A stretch of DNA of 23,043 bases, from positions 1 through 23,043 of the forward strand of contig CAYQLM010000052.1 of the NCBI GenBank assembly GCA_964418365.1. Reading direction: 5' to 3'. The position numbers and the translations under genes were made by a program. Positions 1-7,289 of the stretch are shown here, one piece after another. Under the pieces are notes generated by a model, which worked only from the letters and a program-made list of their open reading frames with translations, had not been told where the DNA came from and made no database searches. The DNA comes from JBBDXS01 sp964418365 (lineage in GTDB: Bacteria; Chloroflexota; Dehalococcoidia; DSTF01; RBG-16-68-14). Positions within the stretch are counted from its first letter, which is position 1. Each line of letters opens with the position of its first letter.

Positions 1-882
1 CTCACCGACGAGCTGATCGCCGCGATCGAGGCCAAGGGCGAGCTGGAGCTCATCGGTGACCTCGCGATGCCACTGCCCGTCACGATCATCGCCGAGATCC
101 TCGGCGTCGACCCGGCCCACAAAGACGACTTCAAGCGCTGGTCCGACGAAGTGCTGACGGACGACTCGCAGATCACGCCCGAGGAGCGGCCGCGCATCGA
201 GCAGGACATGAAGGCGTTCGAGGCGTACTTCCAGGGGGCCGTGGCCGAGCGCCGGAGCCGGTTCCGCCCCCGCAACGACCTGATCAGCGCTCTCGTGCAG
301 GCGCACGAAGAGCACCAGGCGCTCGACGCAGACGAGGTGATCGCGTTCATCGCGCTGCTCCTGATCGCAGGGAACGAGACGACGACGAACCTGCTTGGCA
401 ACGCGGTCCTTGCCCTGCTGCGCAACCCGGACCAGCTCGCAAAGGTGCGGCAGGACCGCTCGCTCATCCCTAACCTCGTCGAGGAGGCGCTGCGCTACGA
501 CGCGCCCGTGCAGTTCTTGTTCCGCATCGCGATGCAGGACGTGGAGCTGAGCGGCACGACGATCCCGCAGGGGGCCATGGTGCTGCCGCTCTACGGTTCA
601 GCCAACCGCGACGAACGCCGCTTCCCGGACGCGGAACGTTTCGATGTCACGCGCGACGCTTCCGGGCACGTGGCGTTCGGGCATGGCATCCACTTCTGCC
701 TGGGCGCGCCGCTCGCACGACTGGAGGCGCGCATCGCGCTCGAGGCGCTGATCTTCCGGCTGCCGCAGCTCCGCCTGAGCGACGACGCAGAGATCGAGCA
801 GATCATCTCGATCTTCTTGCGCGGGCCGAAGTGCGTCCCGCTCGCGTTCCAGCCGGCGACCGCGGGAACACTGGTGAGCTAA
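1..882 (+). CDS. Cytochrome P450 (3' part, start outside window)
   Basis: The reading frame is open from base 1, so the N-terminus lies upstream of the window and 293 codons are visible. Family hallmarks appear in order: the I-helix oxygen-activation motif AGNETTT (visible residues 123-129), the K-helix ExxR motif EALR (162-165), and the heme-binding loop FGHGIHFCLG with the axial cysteine at visible residue 233. A soluble bacterial P450 is about 400 residues, so roughly 100-120 are missing. These enzymes are heme monooxygenases that take electrons from ferredoxin partners; no ferredoxin is next to it here, and the substrate cannot be told from sequence. The stop TAA is followed after two bases by the GNAT start, so the two are probably co-transcribed. 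Confidence 0.95.
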   Translation, partial: LTDELIAAIEAKGELELIGDLAMPLPVTIIAEILGVDPAHKDDFKRWSDEVLTDDSQITPEERPRIEQDMKAFEAYFQGAVAERRSRFRPRNDLISALVQAHEEHQALDADEVIAFIALLLIAGNETTTNLLGNAVLALLRNPDQLAKVRQDRSLIPNLVEEALRYDAPVQFLFRIAMQDVELSGTTIPQGAMVLPLYGSANRDERRFPDAERFDVTRDASGHVAFGHGIHFCLGAPLARLEARIALEALIFRLPQLRLSDDAEIEQIISIFLRGPKCVPLAFQPATAGTLVS

Positions 883-884
883 CG

Positions 885-1499
885 ATGGAAGCGCTCAGCA
901 TCCGGCAAGCCACCGCAATCGACACGGACCGCATCGCCGAGATCATTGCAGGCGATCCGGGGCAGGAGGCTATCGCCATCGCCGGCTGTGTTGAAGCGGC
1001 GCGCAACTTCGGCATGGGCCTCGTGCGTCTGCCGGGCAGCCCGCAAGGCTGGCAACACAGCACGGTCGCTGAGCTGAACGGCCAGGTCGTCGGGGTGCTC
1101 CAGACCAGCTCGGCCAACGCGTCATTCCGGCTGACACCTCGTCTTGCGCGGCTGGTACTGCGGACCTTCGGCTTTGGGATCGTCTCAGTGTATGGCCGCT
1201 TCCGCGCGCGGCTGCGCGTCAACCCGTCGTTCCCCGCCGGTGCCTTCTATATCGCCGAACTGCACGTCGATCCGGCGTCCCGGAACAGGGGCACCGGCGG
1301 CACGCTTCTGGACCATGCCGAGAAGGAAGCGAGGCGCCTCAATTACCGTCAGATGTCGCTCATGACGACGACGACAAATCCCGCGCGTCGCCTGTACGAG
1401 CGTCACGGCTTTGCTGTGGTCGAAACGCGCACCGATCCTGCCTACGAGCGCTACACCGGCATCGCCGGCCGACATCTCATGGTGAAGGAGCTGTCATGA
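885..1499 (+). CDS. GNAT family N-acetyltransferase
   Basis: A 204-residue protein of the GCN5-related acetyltransferase fold, which moves an acetyl group from acetyl-CoA to an amine. The acetyl-CoA pyrophosphate loop is visible as RNRGTGGTLLDHA (about residues 133-145), preceded by the strand FYIAELHVDP and followed by NPARRLYERHGF, the typical C-terminal GNAT strand-helix. I start it at the ATG two bases after the P450 stop. An in-frame extension upstream would run inside the P450 gene and adds no family sequence. Its TGA overlaps the next start as ATGA, so translation is probably coupled. The substrate is unknown. Confidence 0.9.
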   Translation: MEALSIRQATAIDTDRIAEIIAGDPGQEAIAIAGCVEAARNFGMGLVRLPGSPQGWQHSTVAELNGQVVGVLQTSSANASFRLTPRLARLVLRTFGFGIVSVYGRFRARLRVNPSFPAGAFYIAELHVDPASRNRGTGGTLLDHAEKEARRLNYRQMSLMTTTTNPARRLYERHGFAVVETRTDPAYERYTGIAGRHLMVKELS

Positions 1500-2014
1500 C
1501 CGAGTTCACGACCGACAGCATTTTTCAGTCGCTCAAGAGTCTGCTCGCCGTCGTCGACAACGAGGAGCGCCGCAAGCAGATCGAGGCGTACATCGACGCC
1601 GCCCGCTCCCCGCTGGAGCGCGCCGTCTTCGACCTACTCTCGCAGTTCGCCGAGTCGGTCAACCAGCAGGTCGGCGCTCACTACCAGATTACCCTCTCGT
1701 ACCGCCCCGGCGTCCTTGACGCCCAGGTTCGTTCGGTCGAACCCGCGGGCTCGGAAGAGACGGTCTGGTCGTTCGGCGAGGGCGGCGACATGGAGAAGAT
1801 CACCCTGCGCGTGCCCGCGGAGCTGAAGGACCTCGCCACCGAGGCGGCCGCGAAGGCCAGCCTCTCTGCCAACTCCTGGTTCCTGCGTGTGCTGGCCCGA
1901 GCGCTCCGAAACGCGGAGCCGTCCGAGCCGCCGGAGGACGAGCAACGCCATCAGCGACGCCACGGCCGCCACGGTCCGGGCCAGCGGCTGTCCGGCTGGG
2001 TCGGCCCGGAGTAA
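1496..2014 (+). CDS. Ribbon-helix-helix (HicB/Arc-like) regulator of a DUF4097 module
   Basis: A 172-residue protein with two parts. Residues 1-80 are an acidic helical region of unknown function (ERRKQIEAYIDAARSPLERAVF). Residues about 100-138 form a ribbon-helix-helix unit: the strand KITLRVPAEL followed by two helices (KDLATEAAAKASLSANSWFLRVLARAL), the pattern annotated as 'HicB family antitoxin' in actinobacteria. There, from memory, such proteins sit next to DUF4097 genes, as here. No toxin gene is adjacent, so I read it as a DNA-binding regulator rather than an antitoxin. The C-terminus (from about 140) is a basic, low-complexity tail. Its start overlaps the GNAT stop (ATGA). Confidence 0.75.
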   Translation: MTEFTTDSIFQSLKSLLAVVDNEERRKQIEAYIDAARSPLERAVFDLLSQFAESVNQQVGAHYQITLSYRPGVLDAQVRSVEPAGSEETVWSFGEGGDMEKITLRVPAELKDLATEAAAKASLSANSWFLRVLARALRNAEPSEPPEDEQRHQRRHGRHGPGQRLSGWVGPE

Positions 2015-2025
2015 GGAGGAAAGAC

Positions 2026-2232
2026 ATGGATCAGTACACCTGGCTCGTCGCGGAGATCTTGAATCAGCAGCGGCAACAACAGCTCGCCGCGCAGCGCCCC
2101 GCCGCGCCCGAGCTTGGCCACGCCGAAGGCGTGCGTCACTCACTCGCGAACGCCATGGTCCGGCTCGGGCTCCGGCTCGACTCGACGGCCGGCGAACAGC
2201 TCGCCCTCGCGCACGCACCGGAGGGCAGGTAG
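2026..2232 (+). CDS. Small hypothetical protein (68 aa)
   Basis: I do not recognise this family. The start is well supported by a strong Shine-Dalgarno sequence (AAGGAGG at 2013-2019) seven bases ahead of the ATG. The protein has a Gln-rich N-terminal helix (WLVAEILNQQRQQQLAAQ) and a second amphipathic stretch (SLANAMVRLGLRLD). No membrane segment or metal motif is visible. It lies between the ribbon-helix-helix regulator and a membrane microprotein and is probably part of the same unit. It could be a small adaptor, but that is only a guess from context. Confidence 0.65.
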   Translation: MDQYTWLVAEILNQQRQQQLAAQRPAAPELGHAEGVRHSLANAMVRLGLRLDSTAGEQLALAHAPEGR

Positions 2233-2234
2233 GC

Positions 2235-2438
2235 ATGTTCCGCATCACCATCTTCATCATCGCCCTCCTGCTAGTGACGGGCACGGTCGATCCGACGCGC
2301 AACTGGCTCGTCACGCTCACGGTGCTGTCTGGACTACATCTCTTTCGCTTCCGGCCGTGGCGCATGTTCGGCGGTCACTCGGAGCGCCACCACTGGCGCT
2401 GGAGTCCCCGCCGCTGGATAGAGGAGCCCGACTGGTAA
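2235..2438 (+). CDS. Small membrane protein (67 aa)
   Basis: A 67-residue protein starting two bases after the previous stop. The N-terminus is a hydrophobic helix (FRITIFIIALLLVTGTV, residues 2-18) and a second hydrophobic stretch follows (WLVTLTVLSGLHLF, about 24-37). The rest is a short Arg/His/Trp-rich tail (HSERHHWRWSPRRW), which predicts one or two membrane passes with a basic tail in the cytoplasm. No known family is recognised. It ends five bases before the DUF4097 start. The regulator, small protein, membrane protein and DUF4097 order suggests an envelope-linked unit. Confidence 0.65.
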   Translation: MFRITIFIIALLLVTGTVDPTRNWLVTLTVLSGLHLFRFRPWRMFGGHSERHHWRWSPRRWIEEPDW

Positions 2439-2443
2439 GCAAC

Positions 2444-3337
2444 ATGGAGTACATCCGGACCTTCACTCGCGAGTTCGACACACCGGGTGAGGTCGACCTC
2501 GCCGTCGAGAACAGAGCCGGCACCGTGAACGTCCGCGGTGACGACACGCGCCAAGCTCGCATCGAGGTGGTCGCTCACCTCTGGGGCGAAAGCGAAGAGG
2601 AGGCCGACGATCAAGCGGAGCTGATCTCGCGCGGCATCCGGCAGGAAGGCGATCGCATCACCGTCCGCGCGCCGTCGCTCCTCCGGCCGCACCCCTTCCT
2701 CTTCTTCAGCCGTACACCCCGCGTCGATTACCTCATCACAGTCCCGCGCGAGTGCACGGCAAATGTTTCCAATCGCAGCGGCCGCATCGAGGTCGAACGC
2801 ATCAGGGGTCCCCTGGAAGCGACGGCCAGGAGCGGCGGGTTGGCTGTCCGCGAGATCGAGCGCGAGGTCCACCTGTCGTCCAGCAGCGGCACCACGCAGG
2901 CCGATGCGATCGGCGGCCTGCTCACCATCGAGTCGCGCAGCGGCGGCATTCGCGTGACCAACTGCAAATCGAACGCCCGCGTCAGCGCGCGCAGCGGCAC
3001 GGTGCAGATCGAAGGCGTGCGCGGCAAGCTGGAGGCGCAAACGAAGAGCGGGTCAGTCAGCATCTCCGACGTTGGTGGTGCGTTGAGCGTCAACGCTGTC
3101 AGCGGTACGGTGCGCTACGAAGGCCCTGTGCGCGGCCAGTTCGACATCAGCGTGATCAGCGGCTCGGTGCGCCTGTCTCTCGATCCCGACAGCGTCTTCT
3201 TCCTCGACGCAGAGGCTACCGCGGGCTCCGTCCACTCCGACTTGCCGCTGCGCTCCAAAGCCTCCGCACCGCCCAAGGATGCGCCGACAGTCCGCGTGCG
3301 CACGCGCGCCGGCAGCATCGCTATCGGCTGGCGCTAG
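2444..3337 (+). CDS. DUF4097 family beta-strand repeat protein
   Basis: A 297-residue protein dominated by short repeated strands of the form SG-x-(V/I/L)-x-(V/I/L), such as RSGRIEVERI, SGGLAVREI, SGGIRVTNC, SGTVQIEGV, SGSVSISDV, SGTVRYEG and SGSVRLSLD. These are the rungs of the right-handed beta-solenoid typical of DUF4097 ('putative adhesin', related to LiaX/LiaF-type envelope-stress proteins). No signal peptide is visible, so the protein is probably cytoplasmic or membrane-associated through a partner. I place the start at 2444, five bases after the previous stop; more upstream codons in frame overlap two other genes. Its role in the envelope response is inferred from family and context. 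Confidence 0.85.
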   Translation: MEYIRTFTREFDTPGEVDLAVENRAGTVNVRGDDTRQARIEVVAHLWGESEEEADDQAELISRGIRQEGDRITVRAPSLLRPHPFLFFSRTPRVDYLITVPRECTANVSNRSGRIEVERIRGPLEATARSGGLAVREIEREVHLSSSSGTTQADAIGGLLTIESRSGGIRVTNCKSNARVSARSGTVQIEGVRGKLEAQTKSGSVSISDVGGALSVNAVSGTVRYEGPVRGQFDISVISGSVRLSLDPDSVFFLDAEATAGSVHSDLPLRSKASAPPKDAPTVRVRTRAGSIAIGWR

Positions 3338-3357
3338 CGGCCCGCCCCGTGCGCGCG

Positions 3358-3363
3358 TACAAT
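3358..3363 (+). promoter_or_regulatory. Putative -10 box, leaderless start of the DUF2157-like gene
   Basis: TACAAT lies nine bases before the ATG at 3373. A transcript starting about seven bases downstream would begin almost at the start codon. There is no Shine-Dalgarno sequence between the box and the ATG. No good -35 hexamer is visible at 16-18 bases upstream. Confidence 0.4.
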
Positions 3364-3372
3364 TCGCGCGAC

Positions 3373-4422
3373 ATGATGTCACCGATCCCGAAGGGCGCCG
3401 TCGACCGCTGGGTGCAGCGCGGCATCATCACATCCGAGCAGCGGGAGGCCATCCTGCAAGACCTGGCAGCCAATCGCCCGCTAGGCGCCCTGACGCTGAC
3501 CACGTTGCTCTACTACGGCGGCGGGCTGCTGGCGCTGATCGCGTACGCGATCTTTTTGGGCGTGCAATGGCCCGATCTCAACAGCGGCGCCCGGATCGCG
3601 CTTTCCGCCGCGTCCCTGCTCGCCGTCGGCGCCATCGCGGAATGGCTGCTGCGCACCCAGAGCTACCGGCTACCCGGCGAGCTGCTCCAGGTCGTCGCCG
3701 TCGCGATCGTTCCGCTGTTCGTCTACGCACTGCTCGACGCCGCAGGCATCTGGCCCCAGGATCCCAGCAGCTACACCTACCAGCACTACTATCAACCAGC
3801 CTCGGATGCGCTGCGCCGCCAGTACCAGATCGACCTCACGTGGGCGCGCATGGGCGTCGCCGGCGCGACGATGGCGGGCGCGCTCTTCGCGTTTCGTCTC
3901 TCGCGCTCTCCATTCGTCCTCATCGCCGCCATCGCCTCCGTGATCTCGCTCTTCCTCGACGCCAGCATCCAGATCCAGGGATCGCATCTGCGCTACGTCT
4001 GGCACACGCCGCAGGCCCTCGTTGTCGCGACGATCGGCGCGATCGTCCTTGGGGCCGGCATCCTCATTCGCAACCGCACCGAACGCGACTACAGCCCGTG
4101 GCTGCTTCTCACCGGTCTCGCCGCTCTTGCCGTCGGCCTCTCGTTCAAGGCGTTCCCGGAGAACGCCGCGGGTTGGGGAGCGCTCTGGGTGATCGTGGCG
4201 CTCGTTATTCTTGCGCTGTCGGTCCCGCTCCAGGAGCGCCTCTTCGCCGTCGCAGGCCTTGCGGCGATCTTCGCCTACTGCGCTAAGCTTGTGTTCGACG
4301 TCTTCCAGAGCGCAACGGCAGCGCTCGTGATGGCGTTTCTTGGGCTGCTCGTGCTGGGGGCCGGGCTACTCTACCAGCGTTTCATCACGGGACGTATGAC
4401 AGCGCCCAAACCGCAGCGCTAG
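3373..4422 (+). CDS. DUF2157-like multi-pass membrane protein
   Basis: A 349-residue protein. The N-terminus has a short cytoplasmic segment (RWVQRGIITSEQREAILQDL) of the kind that opens DUF2157 proteins, where it resembles a small helical 'short C-terminal/PspC-like' unit. It is followed by about nine hydrophobic segments, for example LLYYGGGLLALIAYAIFLGV, AALSAASLLAVGAIAEWLL-type stretches and VIVALVILALSVPL. Function is unknown for the family. Its position directly downstream of the DUF4097 gene fits an envelope function, though the 35-base gap holds its own -10-like box. The start could also be the second ATG at 3376. Confidence 0.75.
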   Translation: MMSPIPKGAVDRWVQRGIITSEQREAILQDLAANRPLGALTLTTLLYYGGGLLALIAYAIFLGVQWPDLNSGARIALSAASLLAVGAIAEWLLRTQSYRLPGELLQVVAVAIVPLFVYALLDAAGIWPQDPSSYTYQHYYQPASDALRRQYQIDLTWARMGVAGATMAGALFAFRLSRSPFVLIAAIASVISLFLDASIQIQGSHLRYVWHTPQALVVATIGAIVLGAGILIRNRTERDYSPWLLLTGLAALAVGLSFKAFPENAAGWGALWVIVALVILALSVPLQERLFAVAGLAAIFAYCAKLVFDVFQSATAALVMAFLGLLVLGAGLLYQRFITGRMTAPKPQR

Positions 4423-4425
4423 ACT
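4420..4425 (+). promoter_or_regulatory. Putative -10 box for the SGNH lipoprotein (leaderless)
   Basis: TAGACT overlaps the stop codon of the upstream gene and lies six bases before the GTG start at 4432. Transcription starting at the usual distance would begin at or next to the GTG. No ribosome-binding site is present, which supports a leaderless message. Confidence 0.4.
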
Positions 4426-4431
4426 GCCACC

Positions 4432-5214
4432 GTGCTTCGATGCGTATGGGCGCTGGCAGCTCTCCTCGCCGTTGTCGCGATCGCCTGCGGCGGCACGGCG
4501 TCGAACAACAGCGACTCGACTGCCACAGCGAACGCCACGACCGGCGTGTATCTCGCGCTGGGCGACTCGTTTGCGGCCGGCCAAGGCGCCTCGAGCGCCA
4601 CCGTCACCAGCTACGTGGCGCTCGTCCGCGGTGGGTACGAGGAGCACATACGCCATGCCGTCCAGCTCACCTCGCTCGCCGTCCCCGGCAACAACACGCA
4701 GGACCTCATCGACAAGCAGCTCCCGGCCGCGCTCGATGCGGCCCGCGCGGGTGATGTACGCCTCATCACGCTGACGATAGGCGGCAACGACCTCAATATT
4801 ATCCAGAGCGATCCTAACGTTGGGGCCTGCATCATCGACGTGAACGATCCCAAGTGCCCCGTCGCGAACATCCTCGTCGGCACCGAGCAGCGCCTCGATC
4901 AGATCCTGAGCGCCTTGCACTCCGCCGCGCCGAAGGCCGCGATCGTCATCGAGGCCTATCCGGACCTGTTCTCGGGCAGCGGCCACCCGTTCGAGACACC
5001 GGCGAAGGTCGCCTTCGGGCTGCTCGACGACGTCATCGACCGCGTCGCCAAACGCAACGATGTGCTCGTCGCGGACCCGCGCGCGGCGTTCGTCGGCCGC
5101 AGCCTGGAGCTGACGCACATCAACGACACGCCGCCGGACTTCCATCCGAACGACGCCGGCCACCGGCTCATTGCCGATGCGTTCCTGAAGGCGCTGACGG
5201 CGGACAAAGGATGA
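4432..5214 (+). CDS. SGNH/GDSL hydrolase lipoprotein
   Basis: A 260-residue secreted lipoprotein starting at GTG. The signal peptide ends in the lipobox VAIAC, with Cys19 as the expected lipidation site, followed by a Ser/Thr/Asn-rich linker. The SGNH blocks are in order: block I LALGDSFAAG with nucleophile Ser46, block III IGGND (residues 116-120) with the oxyanion Asn, and block V DFHPNDAGH with catalytic His238. The block V aspartate is two, not three, positions before the His, a variant spacing. Such enzymes hydrolyse esters or acyl groups outside the cell; the substrate is unknown. It follows the DUF2157-like gene with only nine bases between. Confidence 0.9.
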   Translation: MLRCVWALAALLAVVAIACGGTASNNSDSTATANATTGVYLALGDSFAAGQGASSATVTSYVALVRGGYEEHIRHAVQLTSLAVPGNNTQDLIDKQLPAALDAARAGDVRLITLTIGGNDLNIIQSDPNVGACIIDVNDPKCPVANILVGTEQRLDQILSALHSAAPKAAIVIEAYPDLFSGSGHPFETPAKVAFGLLDDVIDRVAKRNDVLVADPRAAFVGRSLELTHINDTPPDFHPNDAGHRLIADAFLKALTADKG

Positions 5215-5220
5215 TCTCGC

Positions 5221-5262
5221 GTCCGCCTGCGGCGGACAGGGCGCACAGCCGTGCGCCCCTAC
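5221..5262. repeat. Compound double-hairpin intergenic repeat, copy 1
   Basis: Two adjacent hairpins then CTAC: a 7-bp stem with TGC loop (5221-5237), one A, and an 8-bp stem GGGCGCAC/GTGCGCCC with a 4-base loop (5239-5258). The copy at 15661-15702 has exactly the same 42-bp layout with different, still paired, stems. Confidence 0.8.
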
Positions 5263-5288
5263 GGCGTCGAATCAGCCTCATGGGAGCG

Positions 5289-5313
5289 GATCCTTCGACG
5301 GGCTCAGAATGAC
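5289..5313. repeat. Interspersed repeat arm (CTTCGACGGGCTCAGAATGAC type)
   Basis: This matches the end of the GGAATGAC-type repeats at 5926-5976 and 15734-15806. It overlaps the last codons and stop of the DinB-like gene: TCATTCTGA on the minus strand is both 'Ser-Phe-stop' and part of the repeat. Confidence 0.6.
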
Positions 5314-5750
5314 GGTCGGAGCGTCTTGTCGATCTGCTCACCGTGCTCGCGCTCGTGGTTCGCTTCATTTTCCAGCATCGAGACGACGCTGTACTCTTCG
5401 AAGCCCAGCTTGCCCAGCCGGTAGAACGTTTCCTCATCGATGCCTTCAATGCCATCGAGTAACGCCTGCCGCGACTCCGAGAGCAGCCGCCGCGCATCGT
5501 TGACGCTCGCAGGCGTGTAGTCCGGCATCTCGCCCTCGATCTTCCGGCCGCGCAGGTGAGCGACGTAGCGCACGTACACCTGCTCGTGCCAGATCACGTG
5601 CTCGAGGATGCGGCGGGCAGGCCAGTGCCCGCGCGGCGCCTTGTCGAGATTACCGTCCGTCATTGAAGACACGACGCCGAGCAGCCCCTTGCGCGCCCCG
5701 TCGAGCTCCGCGCGGCAGCGCCCGAGATCGCGTTCGAACTCACCACTCAT
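5304..5750 (-). CDS. DinB family protein
   Basis: A 148-residue four-helix-bundle protein of the DinB/YfiT-like superfamily, whose members bind a metal through three histidines and often act as thiol-dependent transferases. Candidate ligands are His51 or His55 in ARRILEHVIWHEQVY and His132 plus His136 in ENEANHEREHGEQI. The start is fixed by AAGGAG six bases ahead of the ATG. The last codons and the stop lie inside an interspersed repeat, so the natural C-terminus may have been changed. It stands alone between repeat-rich gaps. The substrate cannot be told. Confidence 0.85.
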   Translation of the reverse strand: MSGEFERDLGRCRAELDGARKGLLGVVSSMTDGNLDKAPRGHWPARRILEHVIWHEQVYVRYVAHLRGRKIEGEMPDYTPASVNDARRLLSESRQALLDGIEGIDEETFYRLGKLGFEEYSVVSMLENEANHEREHGEQIDKTLRPSF

Positions 5751-5842
5751 GACGTACTCCTTCGCAGTGCGACTTCATCGCCTCCGCCTCGCGCTGGATG
5801 TTGCGCCGGTAGGTGCGCGCCGCCAGCGGCGACATCAGCGCA

Positions 5843-5868
5843 CAGGGCGCACAGCGGTGCGCCCCTAC
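5843..5868. repeat. GGGCGCAC hairpin repeat
   Basis: GGGCGCAC-AGCG-GTGCGCCC followed by CTAC. It matches the second hairpin at 5237-5262 in 25 of 26 bases; the difference is in the loop. The upstream first hairpin of the compound element is missing here. Confidence 0.8.
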
Positions 5869-5925
5869 AGGTTCGAGTCAAGAGCTGTCATCGATGGGCA
5901 TGGAAGCGCGTCGTTTGGGTGTTGT

Positions 5926-5976
5926 GAGATTCCTCGCTGTCGTCCCGCTATCGCGGGACTAGCCGCTCGGAATGAC
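5926..5976. repeat. GAGATTCC...GGAATGAC repeat with inner hairpin, copy 1
   Basis: The outer parts GAGATTCC and CGCTCGGAATGAC frame an inner hairpin GTCCCGC-TATC-GCGGGAC (5942-5959). The copy at 15734-15806 keeps the frame but has a different paired stem. Confidence 0.75.
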
Positions 5977-6009
5977 GGGTGGGCGGACAAGACGCAGCCC
6001 TACGCCCTT

Positions 6010-6891
6010 CTAGATCAGGCCGGCGTCGCGCAGGGTGCGCTCCGTCGTCGCGCCGATCTCCGCCGGCGATTCGCAGATCACCGCGCCGGCGGCGGCCAGC
6101 GCTTCCTTCTTCGCGCGCGCGGTGCCCGTATCGCCCGCGATGATCGCGCCGGCGTGACCCATGCGACGCCCGGGCGGCGCCGTTGCGCCCGCGATGAACG
6201 CCACGACAGGCTTGTGCATGTCGCGCACGTAGTCGGCGGCTTCTTGCTCCGCGCTGCCGCCGATCTCGCCGATCAGCACCACGGCGGCCGTCTCCGCGTC
6301 GGCGTCGAACAGCTCCAGGGCTTGTCGCTGCGTCGTGCCGATGATCGGGTCGCCGCCGACGCCGACGCAGGTCGACTGGCCGATGCCGTGCGCGGTGAGC
6401 TGGGCGACCGATTCGTACACGAGCGTGCCGCTGCGCGAGATCACGCCGACGGAGCCCATCGAGAACACGTCCGCGGGCATGATGCCGACGCGGCACTCGC
6501 CCGGCGTGATGACACCCGGGCAGTTCGGCCCGATGAGCCGCGTGCTGCTGCCCCGCAGCGCGCACTTCACCGTCACCATGTCGAGCACGGGGATACCTTC
6601 CGTGATGCACACGACGAGCGGCAGGCCGGCGTCCGCAGCCTCCAGGATCGCATCGGCGGCGAAGGGCGCCGGGACGAAGATGAGCGAGCAATCGGGACGC
6701 TGCGCGCGCACCGCCTCACGCATCGTGTCGAACACGGGCAGGTCCAGGTGCGTCTCGCCGCCGCGGCCCGGCGTCACGCCGCCGACGATCTTCGTGCCGT
6801 ACTTGATGCAGGTCTGCGCCTGCAGGGTGCCTTCGCGGCCAGTAAAGCCCTGGACGATGACGCGCGTGGAGGACGAAACTAGAATACTCAC
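6010..6891 (-). CDS. sucD: Succinyl-CoA synthetase alpha subunit
   Basis: A 293-residue ligase subunit. With SucC it converts succinyl-CoA, ADP (or GDP) and phosphate into succinate, CoA and ATP (GTP) in the citric acid cycle. The N-terminal CoA-binding Rossmann domain carries VQGFTGREGTLQAQ. The signature GPNCPGVITPG lies at residues 121-131, and the phosphohistidine loop GRRMGHAGAI places the active-site His at residue 246. Length is as expected for the family. The start is GTG, overlapping the tfoX-like stop as GTGA, which implies coupled translation. Its partner sucC is on the same strand 1.2 kb upstream, separated by three unrelated genes, which is unusual. Confidence 0.97.
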   Translation of the reverse strand: MSILVSSSTRVIVQGFTGREGTLQAQTCIKYGTKIVGGVTPGRGGETHLDLPVFDTMREAVRAQRPDCSLIFVPAPFAADAILEAADAGLPLVVCITEGIPVLDMVTVKCALRGSSTRLIGPNCPGVITPGECRVGIMPADVFSMGSVGVISRSGTLVYESVAQLTAHGIGQSTCVGVGGDPIIGTTQRQALELFDADAETAAVVLIGEIGGSAEQEAADYVRDMHKPVVAFIAGATAPPGRRMGHAGAIIAGDTGTARAKKEALAAAGAVICESPAEIGATTERTLRDAGLI

Positions 6892-7244
6892 TTCTTCGCT
6901 TTCTTCTTGCGCACTTTGGCGCTTCCGCCCTTCACGTATTCATACGCGTCATTCACACCGGCGACGGCCGCCTCGACATCGGCCTTCTTCTCGACGTGCA
7001 GGCGCGTCCACTCGCCGAAGCCGCGCCCCTGCGGGCCCTGGAACGATACGCCCTGCTTGCGATCGATGAACTCCTGGCGCGCATGGTCGGGCAGCTTAGC
7101 GACGAGGCCGTCGCCGACCCAGAAGGCGAACATGCGGTTCTTCACCATGTAGGCCACCGTCCCGAACATGTCGCGCGTCGAGACGTCGCCGCGCTTCATG
7201 ATCTCGCCCTCGATCTGCTCGCGGAGCTCCGTCTTGACGGCCAT
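6888..7244 (-). CDS. TfoX N-terminal domain family protein
   Basis: A 118-residue protein matching the TfoX N-terminal domain: the motif TRDMFGTVAYMVKNRMFAFW (residues about 23-42) and a central strand GLVAKLPDHARQEF. The C-terminus is a lysine-rich tail (KVRKKKAKK). Full TfoX regulates competence in gamma-proteobacteria, but stand-alone N-terminal domains have no settled role. The start is one base after the stop of the DUF6338-like gene, and the stop overlaps sucD. That tight fit suggests this gene sat directly behind a sucC-type stop before the cassette came in. Confidence 0.85.
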   Translation of the reverse strand: MAVKTELREQIEGEIMKRGDVSTRDMFGTVAYMVKNRMFAFWVGDGLVAKLPDHARQEFIDRKQGVSFQGPQGRGFGEWTRLHVEKKADVEAAVAGVNDAYEYVKGGSAKVRKKKAKK

Positions 7245-7245
7245 G

Positions 7246-7289
7246 CTATGCCCGCCCCGCCGCCTCGACGGCCTTCGCCGCGGCTTCGC
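7246..7289 (-). repeat. Copy of the sucC 3' end (distal copy)
   Basis: This stretch repeats the last 13-14 codons and stop of sucC (8119-8159). A run of 20 identical bases, CCCGCCGCCTCGACGGCCTT on the plus strand, occurs at 7256-7275 and 8126-8145. Most remaining differences are at third codon positions; the distal copy has one extra codon (GCA). It now encodes the C-terminus of the DUF6338-like protein. Confidence 0.85.

Larger units (their letters stand above)
5751..6009. other. Repeat-rich intergenic region between dinB-like gene and sucD
   Basis: This 259-base gap holds a GGGCGCAC hairpin (5845-5864) and a GGAATGAC-type repeat (5926-5976). On the minus strand an open frame of 31 codons (5740-5835; SPLAARTYRRNIQREAEAMK in part) runs into the DinB-like start. 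It has no ribosome-binding site and may be the tail of a lost gene cut by the repeats. I see no convincing gene here. Confidence 0.6.

Noticed and set aside
1496..2232. HicAB-type toxin-antitoxin pair
   Set aside because: The ribbon-helix-helix protein is HicB-like, but the adjacent 68-aa protein has no HicA-type RNA-binding fold or catalytic His.
5221..5262. Rho-independent terminator after the SGNH gene
   Set aside because: The hairpins are strong but there is no T-run, and the same layout recurs elsewhere, so it is a repeat rather than a dedicated terminator.
5740..5835. 31-codon frame ahead of the DinB-like gene
   Set aside because: It has no ribosome-binding site and no family, and it borders a repeat. 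It may be a gene remnant, but the evidence is too thin for a gene call.
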